Below are positions 24,092 through 35,525 of a stretch of DNA of 64,000 bases, in pieces (the first letter of the stretch is position 1; each line of letters opens with the position of its first letter). A model generated the notes under the pieces. It saw only the letters and a list, made by a program, of their open reading frames with translations. It searched no databases and was not told the DNA's origin. Origin of the DNA: Epiperipatus broadwayi (taxonomy: Eukaryota > Onychophora > Udeonychophora > Euonychophora > Peripatidae). The stretch spans positions 11,891,423 through 11,955,422 of the forward strand of contig JAQFVV010012405.1 of the NCBI GenBank assembly GCA_028023455.1, given 5' to 3'. Position numbers and translations under genes: made by a program.

Positions 24092-25497
24092 CAAAGGGAC
24101 ATAGTAGGACAGAAAGGGAGTCAGAGAATATCATTAAATTAAAGCAAGTTGAAGAAACTTTAGAAGTTCCAACTAGAGATATTTTGAAGGAATCACACGT
24201 TGAAGATCCTATTACTGGTAAAGCAAAAATTGAGATTAGTAAAAAGGAAGAAATTGAAATTATGAAGGCTGATATTGAAATTGTCAATCCACCATCAGAA
24301 AAACTGCTAAATGTGGAATATGTCACTAAAAGTGCAAAAGAAGAAGTAGATACAGAAACCGAGACCAACATTCTATCAAACACAGTAAAAGAATGTAAGA
24401 TGGATGTGGAGATAATAGAAGACTCTGAAATAGTTGTAGAGATTGATGAGTTTAAAATCGATGTAAAAACAGGGGAAGAGTTAAGACTTGATAAAGAAAC
24501 TGTAGAAGAATTTAAAATGGACGCAAAGACTGCTGAGGAGTTGCAAGCTGATTTAATAAAATCTAAAAGAGAGGTAAAATTTGTAAAAGAGTCTAAAGTC
24601 AATGATGATATGGAAGAGTCTAAAATTGATGCAGTAAGTATTGATATTTGTAAAATCAATATGGAAATATCAGAGGATTCAAAAATGTATTCAGGGAATG
24701 CAATGGATACTGAAATGGATACAAAAAACATGGAAGGGATAGAACCTGATATAAAAATCATGCAGGAATCTCTTGAACAACAAAATATAGTTCAGAACAG
24801 TGAAGAGTCTATAGATACTGAAGTAAATGAGAAAGAATACAAAGTAAATCTTCTTTCAACCTCATCTAAAAATGTTAATTATATTGAAGAAATTAAGCCA
24901 AAATCTTACCCAGAAGTACCAAAAATAAATGCAGTTAAGGTTACCAAAACTTACATAGACAGGAATGTTTTAAAAGATAGACATTTCACAGAAATTCCCA
25001 AAATGAATGAGTTTGATCAAGTGAAAGAAGACAGTGGAGCTAAGTCCGAGATTGGGGCCCTGTGGGACAGAGTGGTTTTTGATTGTGAAAGAAGTGTGAA
25101 TATTGCCGGAGCCCAAATGGGAAAGACAGGGTGGAAAAGAAAGAGGAGAAAAGAAGATACTGATGTTTTTAGGAGGGAAAACCAGAAAAGAGTTCAAACT
25201 CAGGATCTGAGAGAGGGATATGTTTGGAGATATCCTACATATTTTCCTTTTAGGAAGAAACTGCACCAAACCCAGATGAAGTGTGGGAAGCATAGAAAAC
25301 TCTGGGAAAGAGATGTTGGTGGTGCCCGGATAGGACTGACAGTATGGAAAAGGAGGAGAAAAGAAGGCGCCTATGTCTGCAAGACTGGAAACCAGAAGGA
25401 GGTTCAAACTTGGAATTTAATAAAGAGAGGTCTTCAGAGGTATCATAAGTATTTCCCATTTAGAAAGAAACCCAAACTGCAACCAGTCAGAAGGTGA
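24079..25497 (+). CDS. Repeat-rich acidic protein with a duplicated basic C-terminus, second frame of the LTR element
   Basis: The -1 frame relative to the preceding frame is open from 24079 to the stop at 25495-25497 (about 472 codons). It has no ATG near its start; the first ATG is well inside, so translation probably depends on a frameshift from the upstream frame or the split is a mutation. Residues up to about 250 form drifting repeats of the type E-x-F-K-x-D-x-K-T, acidic and lysine-rich. The last ~140 residues are strongly basic and consist of two related ~65-residue units, each holding a W-K-R-x-R-R-K-E core and ending with YFPFRKK. A basic tail could bind nucleic acid in place of zinc knuckles, but that is inference. 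No pol motif was found. Confidence 0.6.
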   Translation, partial: KNSLAKGHSRTERESENIIKLKQVEETLEVPTRDILKESHVEDPITGKAKIEISKKEEIEIMKADIEIVNPPSEKLLNVEYVTKSAKEEVDTETETNILSNTVKECKMDVEIIEDSEIVVEIDEFKIDVKTGEELRLDKETVEEFKMDAKTAEELQADLIKSKREVKFVKESKVNDDMEESKIDAVSIDICKINMEISEDSKMYSGNAMDTEMDTKNMEGIEPDIKIMQESLEQQNIVQNSEESIDTEVNEKEYKVNLLSTSSKNVNYIEEIKPKSYPEVPKINAVKVTKTYIDRNVLKDRHFTEIPKMNEFDQVKEDSGAKSEIGALWDRVVFDCERSVNIAGAQMGKTGWKRKRRKEDTDVFRRENQKRVQTQDLREGYVWRYPTYFPFRKKLHQTQMKCGKHRKLWERDVGGARIGLTVWKRRRKEGAYVCKTGNQKEVQTWNLIKRGLQRYHKYFPFRKKPKLQPVRR

Positions 25498-25770
25498 GGA
25501 GTCGGGAAACTTCCTGGTATATGATAAGCTCCAGGAAACCAAAACATTTCAAAATTTACACCCAGGTCCAACTTAGGTAAGATTAGTTTTGATGATTACT
25601 CCTAGATTCTACAAAGATGATGCATGATCATTTATAGAATTGTCCCTACCCCAGTAGTTAGAGATATATATTGTGTGTTCTTCTATATAGGTGATATTTA
25701 TCAGATTAGTTAGCTAATTGGTGTTATATTATTCCAACCCAACAGTATATACATATTAAAATTTTGTGTG

Positions 25771-25813
<43 letters not shown>

Positions 25814-26076
25814 CCACATGTTTAGCAAATTAGCATAGCCAAATAGCATTAGTATAACCAGTTATAGGTAGAGGTGTATAACCTTAGACTTTAGTCATAA
25901 TGGTATTAGTGTACTGTCATCACTTTAAGACCAGACAGCCAGGCAAGGTAAAAATTTTACAAGTAATATTTTGTTTCATCATTTGTTTTGTTATGAAATA
26001 GTGGTATTATTGAGGGATATTCTTCACCAAGTAAATTTTTTTTTTTTTATGGATTTTTTTTTTTTTTGGTAAGTTT

Positions 26077-26083
26077 GGGGAAA
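26077..26083 (+). promoter_or_regulatory. Short purine tract before the 3' LTR
   Basis: GGGGAAA immediately precedes the TG of the 3' LTR. It is in the right place for the plus-strand primer (polypurine tract), though short. Confidence 0.45.
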
Positions 26084-29000
26084 TGAAACAGATATTACTG
26101 TCCTTCTATCTGTTTCACCTTTAGGTCTCCATAGAGACATCTATGCCAGTTTTGAACACTCTTTAGTACAAGTGTGTATGTATCCACACAGTGGTATATG
26201 CTTTTACACAGCTGTATATATGTGTTTACACAGTTGTATATATATCCACACAGCGATATATTCATTTACACAGTTATATATATAATCACAGTTTTATATG
26301 CGTTCAAACAATTATATGTTTATTGTCACACATACAAGCACCTGTAAATGATAATGATATTAAATTTTGTATAGATATATCGCAGCATTTATATAAATAA
26401 TATATTGTATAAGGGTTATTTTGTTTAGAAAATGTGGCTAAATATTCTTTAACAAGTTTGGTTTAGGTAAATTATAAATCACATGCGAAATTCACAGATT
26501 GGTAATAAGACTATTTAGAATAATTCGCAGGTGAGATCAGATGGTCCCTAGGTTATTGACATTGTTTTAGAGCTCATTCATTACGATTGTAATGAATTTC
26601 TTTTCCCAGATCAAACCAGTAAAAATTTGGCAACAAGATAAAAAAAGAGATTAGAATCAAAAGAGACAGACTGCTGTAAAACTTAGAGGAAGTTTGAATT
26701 GTGTTTTAAAATAGATAGTCGCTGGCTTTTGATCTGGGGAATATAGATATCGCAGATTTTTATTTAGAATAATTCGCAGGTGGGATCAGATGGTCCCTAG
26801 GTTATTGACATTGTTCTAGAGCTCATTCATTACGATTGTAATGAATTTCTTTTCCCAGATCAAACCAGTAAAAGTTTGGGCAACAAGATAAAAAAAAGAT
26901 AAGAATCAAAAGAGACCGAAGGCTGTAAAACTTAGAAGAAGTTTGAATTGTGTTTTAAAATAGATAGTCGCTGGCTTTTGATCTAGGGAATATAAATATT
27001 GCAGATTTTTTTTGAAAAGCTCTCTTTAGCTTGCTTTTTTTTCCTGTAAATTGTTGTGGAGACCAGAATCCAAAATGATCGAGTAAAATAATATATTTAC
27101 TGGCTCTTGAGCCAGATGGCTGCTCTCAGTTCCTCTAAACATTCCTTTGAATAGACTTTCCAGCAACCTGCATGGAGAATATGAAGAAATTTAACCTATC
27201 TGAAAGGCCACTGAAGATTATGATGCTGTCAGACGCCCTATTCCAACCACTATCATTGATATACGCTCAAGTCCAATCAAGGAGGCAGAGAGATGGTAAT
27301 AATTTTAGAAAAAGCTGCGGTATGAACTTTAATCTATAAATTCCTATAACACTTTAAAAAGAACGTTCTATCTAAATTATAAAAACTCTTTAATTTTTAC
27401 GCTCTTATAAAAAGAAACTATCAATCTGTGTAACTTTATATATAATGTAAAAGAAAAAATGATCACTTACTTTAATTTTATAAACTGCTGAAATCTTTTA
27501 TGAATTAAAAGATTTCATATTTTTTTTTATACTCATTAAATATCCGAAATTTATTCTCTTCAATTCCTACAAACTAACGGTCTTGCCTAATTTCAGTAAT
27601 TTTAATATTTTGTTTAAATGCATTTTGTTATGTTTAATATGTGATAATATGCTCAGATTTCGAAACAATGAAACTAAGTAAGTAATTTATAGGTGAAGAT
27701 AATTGTGATCTTCACTTAGACATTTTAAAAGCATTGTTTATTTTATTAAATCATTGTTTCGAAATTATAATATTGGTAATAAACGAATGCGCTAACCACT
27801 CGTTGTTATCATAGTTATATATATATTGTAAAATCGTATTTTTTAAGGTTTGCTTAACCGATCTTATATTATAACCTTTGATATCTATTAGTTGGAAGGG
27901 GATATATATATATATATTGTCTAGAGATGATAAAGTATATTTGCTAATGTTTGTATTAAGTCCCATCGAATATACTTTCCCTCCTTAATTAAGAATATTT
28001 ATATGCAGATTCAGGATCTTAACTAGATTATTTTTATATAGTTTAAGCCCATTTTATTAGCAGACTTATAATGCTAATATTCAGAACTGTTTTGAATTAG
28101 CTTGACAGATAAAAGCTATCTGTTTTAGGCGCAATTAATTATATGCATAATTATTGCTTTATATATATATATATATATATATTGCGTGCACTGTGGGTGT
28201 GTTTTTTTATACAGTACACTTATATGTGCTACGTTTTGCTGCCTTGGACAAGGGTTCACGGTAACAAACCGCCCCTTTATTTAGTTCGGGTTATGGCTAT
28301 CTTCATTAGAACTGGGGGCGTGCGGACCCAGATTTTTCCTAAAGCCAATCCGACTTCCTGAACTTTATGTTCATATATCAATAGCAGCAAACCGTCGGTC
28401 TCAGAGCAAACCGAGCATTTGATGCTGAAGCTCTTGAAGAATCACTCACTCGCACTGCAAGTTTATTTCTTTAATATTTTATATAGCGCCATAGCACATA
28501 TATGTGGACCTAATGGTAACCAGTTCTTTTTCCCATATTAATTAATCATTCAGCTTTAGACTGGAGTTTGAATCTGGGTTATCAGGTTGAATCTGCATGA
28601 TTCTGAGTTTATTTAGTTGCTCATTTAATTAGTATATATAACAGTCTTTAAAACTGGCTGTACTCATCATCATCTCTACTAAGGTATCAACTTCTAACTT
28701 AAGCAAGTCAAGTTCATAAGATGAGCATATTAAATAATTAGGCATGACCTCTATAACTCACACACACATGTATTGTAATATGTTTAAAAGGGAACAGATG
28801 TACTTGATAACAGTCCCAACTATTGTAACATGCTTGCCTGTGTTGAATACCTTGTGAAGATTATGCAATCCCTGCCATTATGATATTTTGTGTTAGATCA
28901 TTTGTTATTGTTTTAATAAATCCTTATTAAATATAAACTGTTGTATATCTTTCTTGCTCAGACTCTAGATCAAACCAAACCACAGTATCTTATCCAATCC

Positions 29001-29379
29001 ATAGTATTTTATCCAATCCACAGTATATTATTAAATGTCACAGTTCATATTCCAATTTCTTAATGAGTTTATATGCTATATGTGTATGTCTGGTAGTTAA
29101 GATTAGTGGAGTGTTAAGTGTTATATATATCACTTATTTAGTTAGGTTAGTAATGACCTTAAGTCTCATGTTTCTACCTGTTCTATGTCGGCTCCCGGTT
29201 AAGTAAGGACTGAATGTAGCCTCAGGAATGTCACTCATAAGGTGTTAAATTTGAAGTACGGGCAGATGAGTTGGAGTTGGTCGGATTAGAGGTCTCAACC
29301 ACCTCACTCCGGTCAGCTTTGGTATATTTTGCTTGGGCTCTGAATTTTGTTGCATGAGTGTACAAATCTGACTGTTACA
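26084..29379 (+). repeat. 3' LTR of the 10.7-kb element
   Basis: Starts TGAAACAG at 26084 and ends CTGTTACA at 29379, followed at once by an AT microsatellite. It carries the same internal features as the 5' LTR: the 250-bp duplication at 26512-27008, the hairpin at 27657-27765 and the CpG block near 28185-28460. Differences from the 5' LTR are single substitutions and changes in AT-run length. Confidence 0.9.
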
Positions 29380-29514
29380 ATATATATATATATATATATA
29401 TGAGCTTCACCTAATATACTTTAAACAACAACAAAAAAATTATAAAATAAAAAAATTGTGATTGACAAGTTGTACTTTATAATTTTTAGGCATGCTTCTC
29501 AGAAACATATATGA

Positions 29515-29610
29515 ACAACACATTCATAAATAAGCGATTGGGATGGGATATAAGGTTTGAACATGGATTAGTACTTGTTAAGTGGATAGAACCATGAAGC
29601 TCAATCTTAA
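29515..29610 (+). repeat. Short dispersed repeat fragment, relative of 4561-4640
   Basis: Carries GGTTTGAACATGG followed by GATAGAACCATGAAGCTCAA, the same block order as 4561-4640. It lies between the large LTR element and the Penelope-like remnant. Confidence 0.45.
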
Positions 29611-29641
29611 ACTAAGATTGACTTCTTCAGTACCAATGAAC

Positions 29642-29841
29642 ATATGTTCAATTGGGAAAATGCAAACATATTAGATAGAGAAGAAAAGGTACAAAGAAGA
29701 AAATTTAACGAAGCTGCTCACATGACAATGGCAAAAAATCCCATAAGCCAACCTAGTGTGACTATACAGAATGCACAAAAACCACTAATTAACTTTGCTC
29801 TTAGGAAAAAATGGATAAATCAGGAAGAACCTCATAGATAA
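29642..29841 (+). pseudogene. PLE GIY-YIG endonuclease, C-terminal fragment
   Basis: About 65 codons matching the last part of the frame at 63468-64000: FNWENANILDREEKVQRRKF, then AAHMTMAKNPISQPSVTIQN and a RKKWINQEEPHR end. The GIY-YIG catalytic part is absent, so this is a 5'-truncated copy, as is common for PLEs. The frame ends at a stop in the same place as the other copy. Confidence 0.75.
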
Positions 29842-29869
29842 GTATATGAAATTTCTACTGACATGATTT

Positions 29870-29945
29870 AGTTGGTTAGAGCTTTATCTTAAAATTCAAT
29901 ACTCAAGAATCTAAGGGTCTAGGTTCAAATCTCATGATAGTACTG
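29870..29945 (+). other. Degenerate tRNA-like segment in the PLE tail
   Basis: TTTAGTTGGTTAGAGCTTTA and GGTTCAAATCTCATGATAG are mutated forms of the A-box and B-box regions seen at 63357-63437. The relative order to the endonuclease stop and the hammerhead is the same. Confidence 0.55.
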
Positions 29946-29963
29946 TCACTTGTCAGGCTAGCA

Positions 29964-30010
29964 ACACCTGAAGAATAGGGGAGAATCATACTTCTCAAAG
30001 TGTTGTGCAT
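29964..30010 (+). ncRNA. Degenerate hammerhead ribozyme motif, PLE family D
   Basis: CACCTGAAGAATAGGGGAG, a loop, CTTCTC, then AAAGTGTTGTGC. CUGAAGA is intact, but GAAA has become AAAG-like and the GAAACGUU strand is altered, so activity is unlikely. Identified by alignment with the intact minus-strand copy at 63282-63333. Confidence 0.5.
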
Positions 30011-30619
30011 ATTCTAACCTGTTTGATGTGCTATTACTAACAGTTGAATGTATTTGGAATATTTTAGAAAGTTTAGAAGGCAATCAATACACATATTAGA
30101 CGATGGAAATAGTCCAATACAAAAATACAAATAGAACACCATCATCACAAACCTTCAGGAAAACACAAAGTGACAGAAGCTTGCCCAACTGGATTGCTAG
30201 CTTTGTAACTATTGATTTGTGTTGGACAGTTACAAAACATAGCTGTAAAAGTAAAATTACAAGTGGTAACTCAAAAAAAATAAAAAAAAGTAAAAAAAAT
30301 AATCGATTGTAGAACAACTACAAACAGTGGTGTAAAAGTAATTAATTACTTAACTCACAAAAATAGAAATTGGTGGTATTTCTCTCACAATTTGAAGTGG
30401 GAAATAAATAAATGGCTAAATCTATTATTTCCATGGAAGCTTTTCACTCAGCTCATCCCGAGAGCTGGTCAAGCTATAAATAGCAATTAATATTTTACCT
30501 ACAGTCTAACCATATTAACCACATTAATTAAATTAATAAGGACTCAGACATATGAGATACTCAAGTCTCAATCTACAACAGAAAAACCATCTGACTTAGA
30601 TTTTGACTAAATGTTAGCA

Positions 30620-32030
30620 ATCTTCACTAATTATCCCCCCAATCATTGACAATTATGCAGAGATACTATTTCAATCTCTGCATACAAGAGCAGTGGGGAA
30701 AATCTAGAAATTTTGCAATGAAAATCCATTCTTTGGAAATAAAATGTGAATTTAATGATTTCATGAATGATGCACTTCATAATCATTTTATTTGCAGCAT
30801 AAAAAATCACAATTTAAGACTGAAACTACTAATGATGCCAGATCTGGATTTTGAAACAGCTATTTCCCAAGCATTACTAGCATAATTAATAGCTAGTCAA
30901 GCAAAGACACTAAAAAAATTACTAACTATGATATGCAAAAAATCTACCATAAGCTTGGCTTGGTCAGAAACTCAACTCAGATAATTCAGCATCAGATAGT
31001 CCAATGTGTTGCTATAGATGCAATGAGTAAATACACAAACATACAGAATTCCCATGCCACTATACAATATGTATGTTTTGCAAGTGAGTTGGACAAATAA
31101 AAGCTGCATGTCTGAAATTAAAAAGACAGACAGCCGATATGAGAATGGAAAACCCATTCCAAAAAACAGCAAAAGCAATTATAAGAAAACCAAATAAGGT
31201 GCGTGTATAAATCACATTAAAGGTGATCAGTCTGAATTTATACATAATATTATAATTAATGATACACCAATTAGAATGGAACTGGACACAGGGTCTGCAG
31301 TGTCTATTGTTTCAAAAAAGACCTGGGCTATCATTAATAAGAAAAATAAATATAAGGACATTGTAAAAACAAGTCAATCTCAGACTATCAGTGCAATAAA
31401 ATAAAACTGCTGGGCCAAACAACAGTAAAATTACAATGCTTAAGAAGACTTTACACTTACCACTGGTAATGGCATTAGATAACTATAATAGTTTATTAGA
31501 CCATGATTCAGTCACTTAGGCTTTGCAATGATAAAGGTGAACCAGATCGCAACACTAATTGAATTAAATTTTTGAGAACTCAGAAATCTTCAACAAAAAG
31601 CTGATAACAAAAATGGACACAATAATCTGGAACACCAGGATTTCCAGAACACTTCTAGAACAGCACTCCATTCCAAACACAGCAACAGAAAAGACTCCAG
31701 TGGGACTGCTATTCAACAGACCTTTGCCAACTAACCTGTCAGCCCTGAAACATGAGTCCAAATACATAGAAAAAGAAAGTAGCTAGATAAAAATACAAAT
31801 AGGTATTCATGTGCTTTGCAGAATGTATTATGGATCAATAAAATGAATGCCAGCAGTGGTTATGCAACTGAAAGGACTATACACTGTAGTTATTCAAACA
31901 TCATTATCACCTAGAGCAACAGACTGAATCACACAGAAACAAGTACATCAAGTGAAAATGATGAAAACTGAAGACAGCAGCAAAAAACAGGGACTAGTCC
32001 ATTGAACAAGAATGATAAAAAAGACAAGAA
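30620..32030 (+). pseudogene. Gypsy (Ty3-like) retrotransposon, internally deleted and broken
   Basis: Four pieces appear in Gypsy order. A Gag segment at 30646-30885 (CEFNDFMNDALHNHFICSIK and LLMMPDLDFETAISQAL) resembles Gags of animal Gypsy elements. At about 31006-31115, read through stops, a double zinc knuckle appears: CYRC near the start and CMFCK, then VGQIKAAC. At 31264-31310 comes an aspartic protease active-site block (RMELDTGSAVSIVS). At about 31660-31980 lies an integrase C-terminal region (EKTPVGLLFNRPLPTNLSAL). Reverse transcriptase, RNase H and the integrase core are missing. Stops and frameshifts occur throughout. No LTR pair was found around it. Confidence 0.75.
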
Positions 32031-32109
32031 CAGCAATAAACCTGAGCAATCAACAAAGTGGATAATATGTCATCCAGATCATCTCAATAACTACATTATC
32101 TAGTGCTAA

Positions 32110-34430
32110 ATTTATCCAGGGGAAGGGATGTCATATTTGACCTTGCCTTCAAAAGTGGACTAGTCCAGATTTCTTCCTTATCTGATCAAATTGAGCACAC
32201 ATTGCTGCTAACTAATGTGGAAACATGTGGACAACTAATGTATAAACAAGGCCAAGGTGTGGAAACAATTATGGCCAATGTGCAATCATGTGTAAAAAAT
32301 CCTACCATTGGTTAGGTTCTTTGAATCCAATTGCTGCCAGTAAGATCAGGGATCTAGCAATAAATAGTCTTTTTGGAGGCAAGCCAGAGAATACCTATCT
32401 ATCTATGTGATTGAATGTGCTCTCCATTGAAACTGCTTTCAATAGTGAATGTGTTTCTACTAGTCACTAACTGATATGTCTATGCAGTGAGTCAAGTCCA
32501 AGATAGGGCTGGACTACTGTTACGACTATGGAAGACTTGAGCAAGCAGTCTTATATCACTGGAAAAGTCATTTAACAAACTTGAGGCAAGCTGTCCAGTA
32601 CAGCCAAGAAAGTTAAGACTAGAACTCACAACACAAGCTAAATATACAGCTGGAAGTGAGTACAGTCACTAGCACAACCAGCACAGTATTAACTACATTT
32701 ATCTGCTTACAACTGTATTTTGGGAGTGTTCATATTTTTTTTGAAATTACTGTTGGTTTGATCCTGGATCCTGCAATTCAGCCAAACACAACAGTATCCT
32801 CTTGTTGTTCATATTGCATTGTGTATTTTATCATCCAATAGTTACATTTTATGTATCCTAGACTTGAAGGATCCTATTCAAATCTGTTGATGGTTGAAAA
32901 CCGGTCATATTTCTGAAATGAAAAATATGACATATGTACACTATTTCTCTATGTATTATTACGAATATTATTATTGGTAAAATACCATTTGGTAAGTTGA
33001 TTGCAAGTAATAATTGCAAGCTTATTAAATGAAAGAAAAATACTACTAACAGAAATGTAATAATAGAGAAATAAGTTACAGTTGAAAGGTAATAATTGCT
33101 CAGTAATAACATGATCTGATTAATGACCATGTGGTCAATAATAACATTGTGGGTTTGCCATTGGTCTTAATTTTATGCATAATGGTTATAGTGTAATGGT
33201 TTAATTCTGTAATTTAGTTTTACATTTTTATTCATAGGTTGCAGATATAACTATGAAATAAATTATCTCTAAAATATGTGCTGATTGTGCAATTTGATGG
33301 GAACGTTTTTCTAGTACTACATGGATGAAGGTGATTTAATATTAGGTGAAATTTGCTCAATATTTTTAAGGATTATATTACTAAAACTGGCCAGTATAAT
33401 TTATTTATTACTGGATCATGTAATATTAAAAAATGGTGTCAGGTTTAATCTAGGAATATTTTATCTATTAAGTCTTTCGCCCAGCCATTATAATTAATGC
33501 TATAATAATAGTTAATGAATGTCTTATTAAAATACTAACTATTTTTACGTTTGTTATTAGGAGGTGTTTTTTTTTTAAATATATATCGATATTTTGTAAT
33601 TTTTTTTACATAAATGTTTGATTGCTACTTTTAGTAATTTATAATTTTATTTACTTTTTTTTTTTAAGAATAAGATTGTAAGATATTAAAAAAGTTATTT
33701 TTTATTAAACCCTTTTTATTTGTATAGAACTTTTATTTCTCATCTAACTAGAGCGTTTTTATAATCAATTCCTAGAAATTGCTTTTACTATGATAATACG
33801 GTTTCCTTTATTCTTTTCTTTCTGTAGTTCTATTTGTACTATGCTTTATATAGCTTCCGTTGTAATTGCTTAAGTAATCTATATTATAAAATATATTTTA
33901 TAAGCATTTAAATTTTTCAGAAAGTAATCAATTAGTACAGTACTTTAAAATAGTTACATAAATGAATTCAATCCATATGGATAAATATGAGTTTTTATAG
34001 AGTTCTTTCATCACGGCTAAGAAATCAATGAATTGAAAAGTCTAATCGGCAAAATTAAATAAGCAAAATGGCAAAGATGGTAATGACTGCATTGGCTATT
34101 GTAAAGGCAAAATTTATAGGTCGTCATTCATAAAATCTTTTTTTTTTTTCAAATATCCTTATATAATAAGTAAAATAATTGCGCAAAGCAAAAATTAAGT
34201 AATGTTATTTAAGTATTTATTTTTTTTGTATTTTTTACAATTAATAGAATTTGTTTGAATTAAATTTATTTCATTTTAAACGTAGTATATTTAATCTAAT
34301 TACTTTCCGTCACTACAATTAAATAAAAAACACTGAAGTATAAATATAAAAAATTTAATTTTTACAAAATTAGTATTTGATATTTGCAATATGCATGTGT
34401 GTATGCTCTTGCATAATCATCTAAAATCAT
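32110..34430. other. No gene seen; one small hairpin
   Basis: AT-rich sequence. GTCATATTT at 32904-32912 pairs with AAATATGAC at 32923-32931 downstream of GATGGTTGAAAACCG. Nothing else is supported. Confidence 0.45.
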
Positions 34431-34436
34431 GATATT

Positions 34437-34639
34437 TTGCTGCGGGAGGAAGTTCTTTTCATCTTTCATCTAGTGTCTCCGATCTGTAGTTTCTCTTTTT
34501 CACAATATTCCAGAAAAACGCTACATCTGATCTATGCCTCTTTAATGTAATCTAGTTTCTAAGGCTTTTACAATATTTTGGGATCTATTTATATTTCAGC
34601 AGTCTATCTATTATGCTTTGATATACATATTTTCACACG

Positions 34640-34640
<1 letters not shown>
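34437..34640 (-). pseudogene. Degenerate LINE 3' fragment
   Basis: CTGCGGGAGGAAG and TCTCCGATCTGTAGTTTCTC match, in the same order and orientation, the LINE remnant at 61680-62125 (CTGCAGGATGAAGG and TCTCCGATCTTTAGTTTCTC). Too decayed to read as protein for any length. Confidence 0.55.
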
Positions 34641-34671
<31 letters not shown>

Positions 34672-34672
34672 G
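34639..34672. repeat. (CA)n(TA)n microsatellite
   Basis: CA dinucleotides passing into TA dinucleotides. Confidence 0.9.
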
Positions 34673-34859
34673 ACATGACAACAGACAATGCTCAAATAAT
34701 CAAAAATCCATAATCTCTTTTTCAAAGCAATCTCTATTGGTTAAAGATGGAATATAATTGGTTATAGATTCTATTGTTTATGTAGGCTTTGATTATTGTG
34801 ACATGATTTAAATTTAGAAACCATTTAGCTATTAGCAATTTATTGTTTAATACATATCA

Positions 34860-35310
34860 AAATAATGCCAAACTCCCAATTCAACCAGACTAGCCAAAGA
34901 AAATAAATAAAAGACAACCAACGGTTTTACTGCTACAAGCAGATTTCTCAAGTGTAAAGGACTATACAATAACACCATATTTATAGCAAACATTCCCCAC
35001 AATTCCATTTATATTCCATGCACCCTTCATATTAAAATAACTTTTATTTAAGTTAATTGCTTCAGAGTCATACATTTCTAATAATAAAGATTTTTTCATT
35101 CTACTTATTTAAAAGTTCTTTTAATATTAAGGGTGTATGAAATGTAAGTGGAATTGTGGATAGTGTTCCATATAAATAGGTTATCTTATAATCCTTTACA
35201 TATGAGAAGACCACTTGTAACAGTAAAACTATTGGTTGTGTTTTAGAGTTTATTTTCTTTGGCTAGTATGATTGGGTTGTTAATTTGGAATATTTTTGAT
35301 TATTTTATTG
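34860..35310. mobile_element. Inverted pair of a PLE-tail-like repeat (family F)
   Basis: A left arm (about 34860-35050) and right arm (about 35105-35310) are reverse complements with many mismatches: CTAGCCAAAGAAAATAAA / TTTATTTTCTTTGGCTAG, CACAATTCCA / TGGAATTGTG and AAGTTCTTTTA-type centres. In the outward reading each arm has a TTGAGAA-hairpin-AAAAC(C/T) order; in the left arm the hairpin is CTGC-TTGTA-GCAG. This resembles a decayed hammerhead of the PLE type, but the core bases are altered in both. Confidence 0.5.
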
Positions 35311-35312
35311 AC

Positions 35313-35465
35313 TATTTAGCTTTAAGCTTTTAGTGTATATATATATATACAAGAATGTGCTAATAACACTAAACATACTTATTTTATTATTTAGCTTTAA
35401 GCTTTTAGTGTATATATATATATACAAGAATGTGCTAATAACACTAAACATACTTATTTTATTAT
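35313..35465. repeat. 75-bp tandem duplication
   Basis: TTTAGCTTTAAGCTTTTAGTG begins at 35315 and 35390 and each copy runs through an AT run to AACACTAAACATACTTATTTT. Each unit is partly self-complementary (TTTAGTGT / ACACTAAA). The small frames on both strands here are products of the duplication. Confidence 0.9.
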
Positions 35466-35525
35466 TTTTTATGATAAATGCCACAAGAGAACACATTCAA
35501 AATCTTTATCTATGATTGTCTCCAT

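Larger units (their letters stand above)
18633..29379 (+). mobile_element. 10.7-kb LTR element with 3.29-kb LTRs and no pol domain
   Basis: Two long direct repeats (18633-21925 and 26084-29379) enclose a 4158-bp interior. Both repeats start TGAAACAG and end CTGTTACA, so they have TG...CA ends with an 8-bp imperfect terminal inverted repeat, as in LTR retrotransposons. A tRNA-Lys-like primer site follows the left repeat and a short purine run precedes the right one. The element sits in an AT microsatellite, so a target duplication cannot be resolved. The LTRs are almost identical by eye, implying a fairly recent insertion. The interior encodes an acidic protein in two overlapping frames; I see no protease, reverse transcriptase, RNase H or integrase motif. 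It is best described as a non-autonomous, LARD-like element; its superfamily is unknown. Confidence 0.85.
29642..30170 (+). mobile_element. Decayed 3' end of a Penelope-like element (family D)
   Basis: The order endonuclease C-terminus, tRNA-like segment, degenerate hammerhead, GTGCATATT block, then CATCATCACAAACCTTCAGG is the same as in the better preserved copy on the minus strand at 62990-64000. Divergence is substantial. It is followed by unrelated sequence and then Gypsy remnants. Confidence 0.75.

Noticed and set aside
24045-24761. 238-codon minus-strand frame rich in Ser, Ile and Phe.
   Set aside because: It is the antisense shadow of the Glu/Lys-rich plus-strand coding region.
32880-32935. 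CTGTTGATGGTTGAAAACC considered as a hammerhead.
   Set aside because: The sixth core base is U, there is no GAAA box in the right place and the downstream hairpin is unrelated to a stem III.
35305-35515. Frames on both strands with repeated peptides.
   Set aside because: Explained by the 75-bp tandem duplication.
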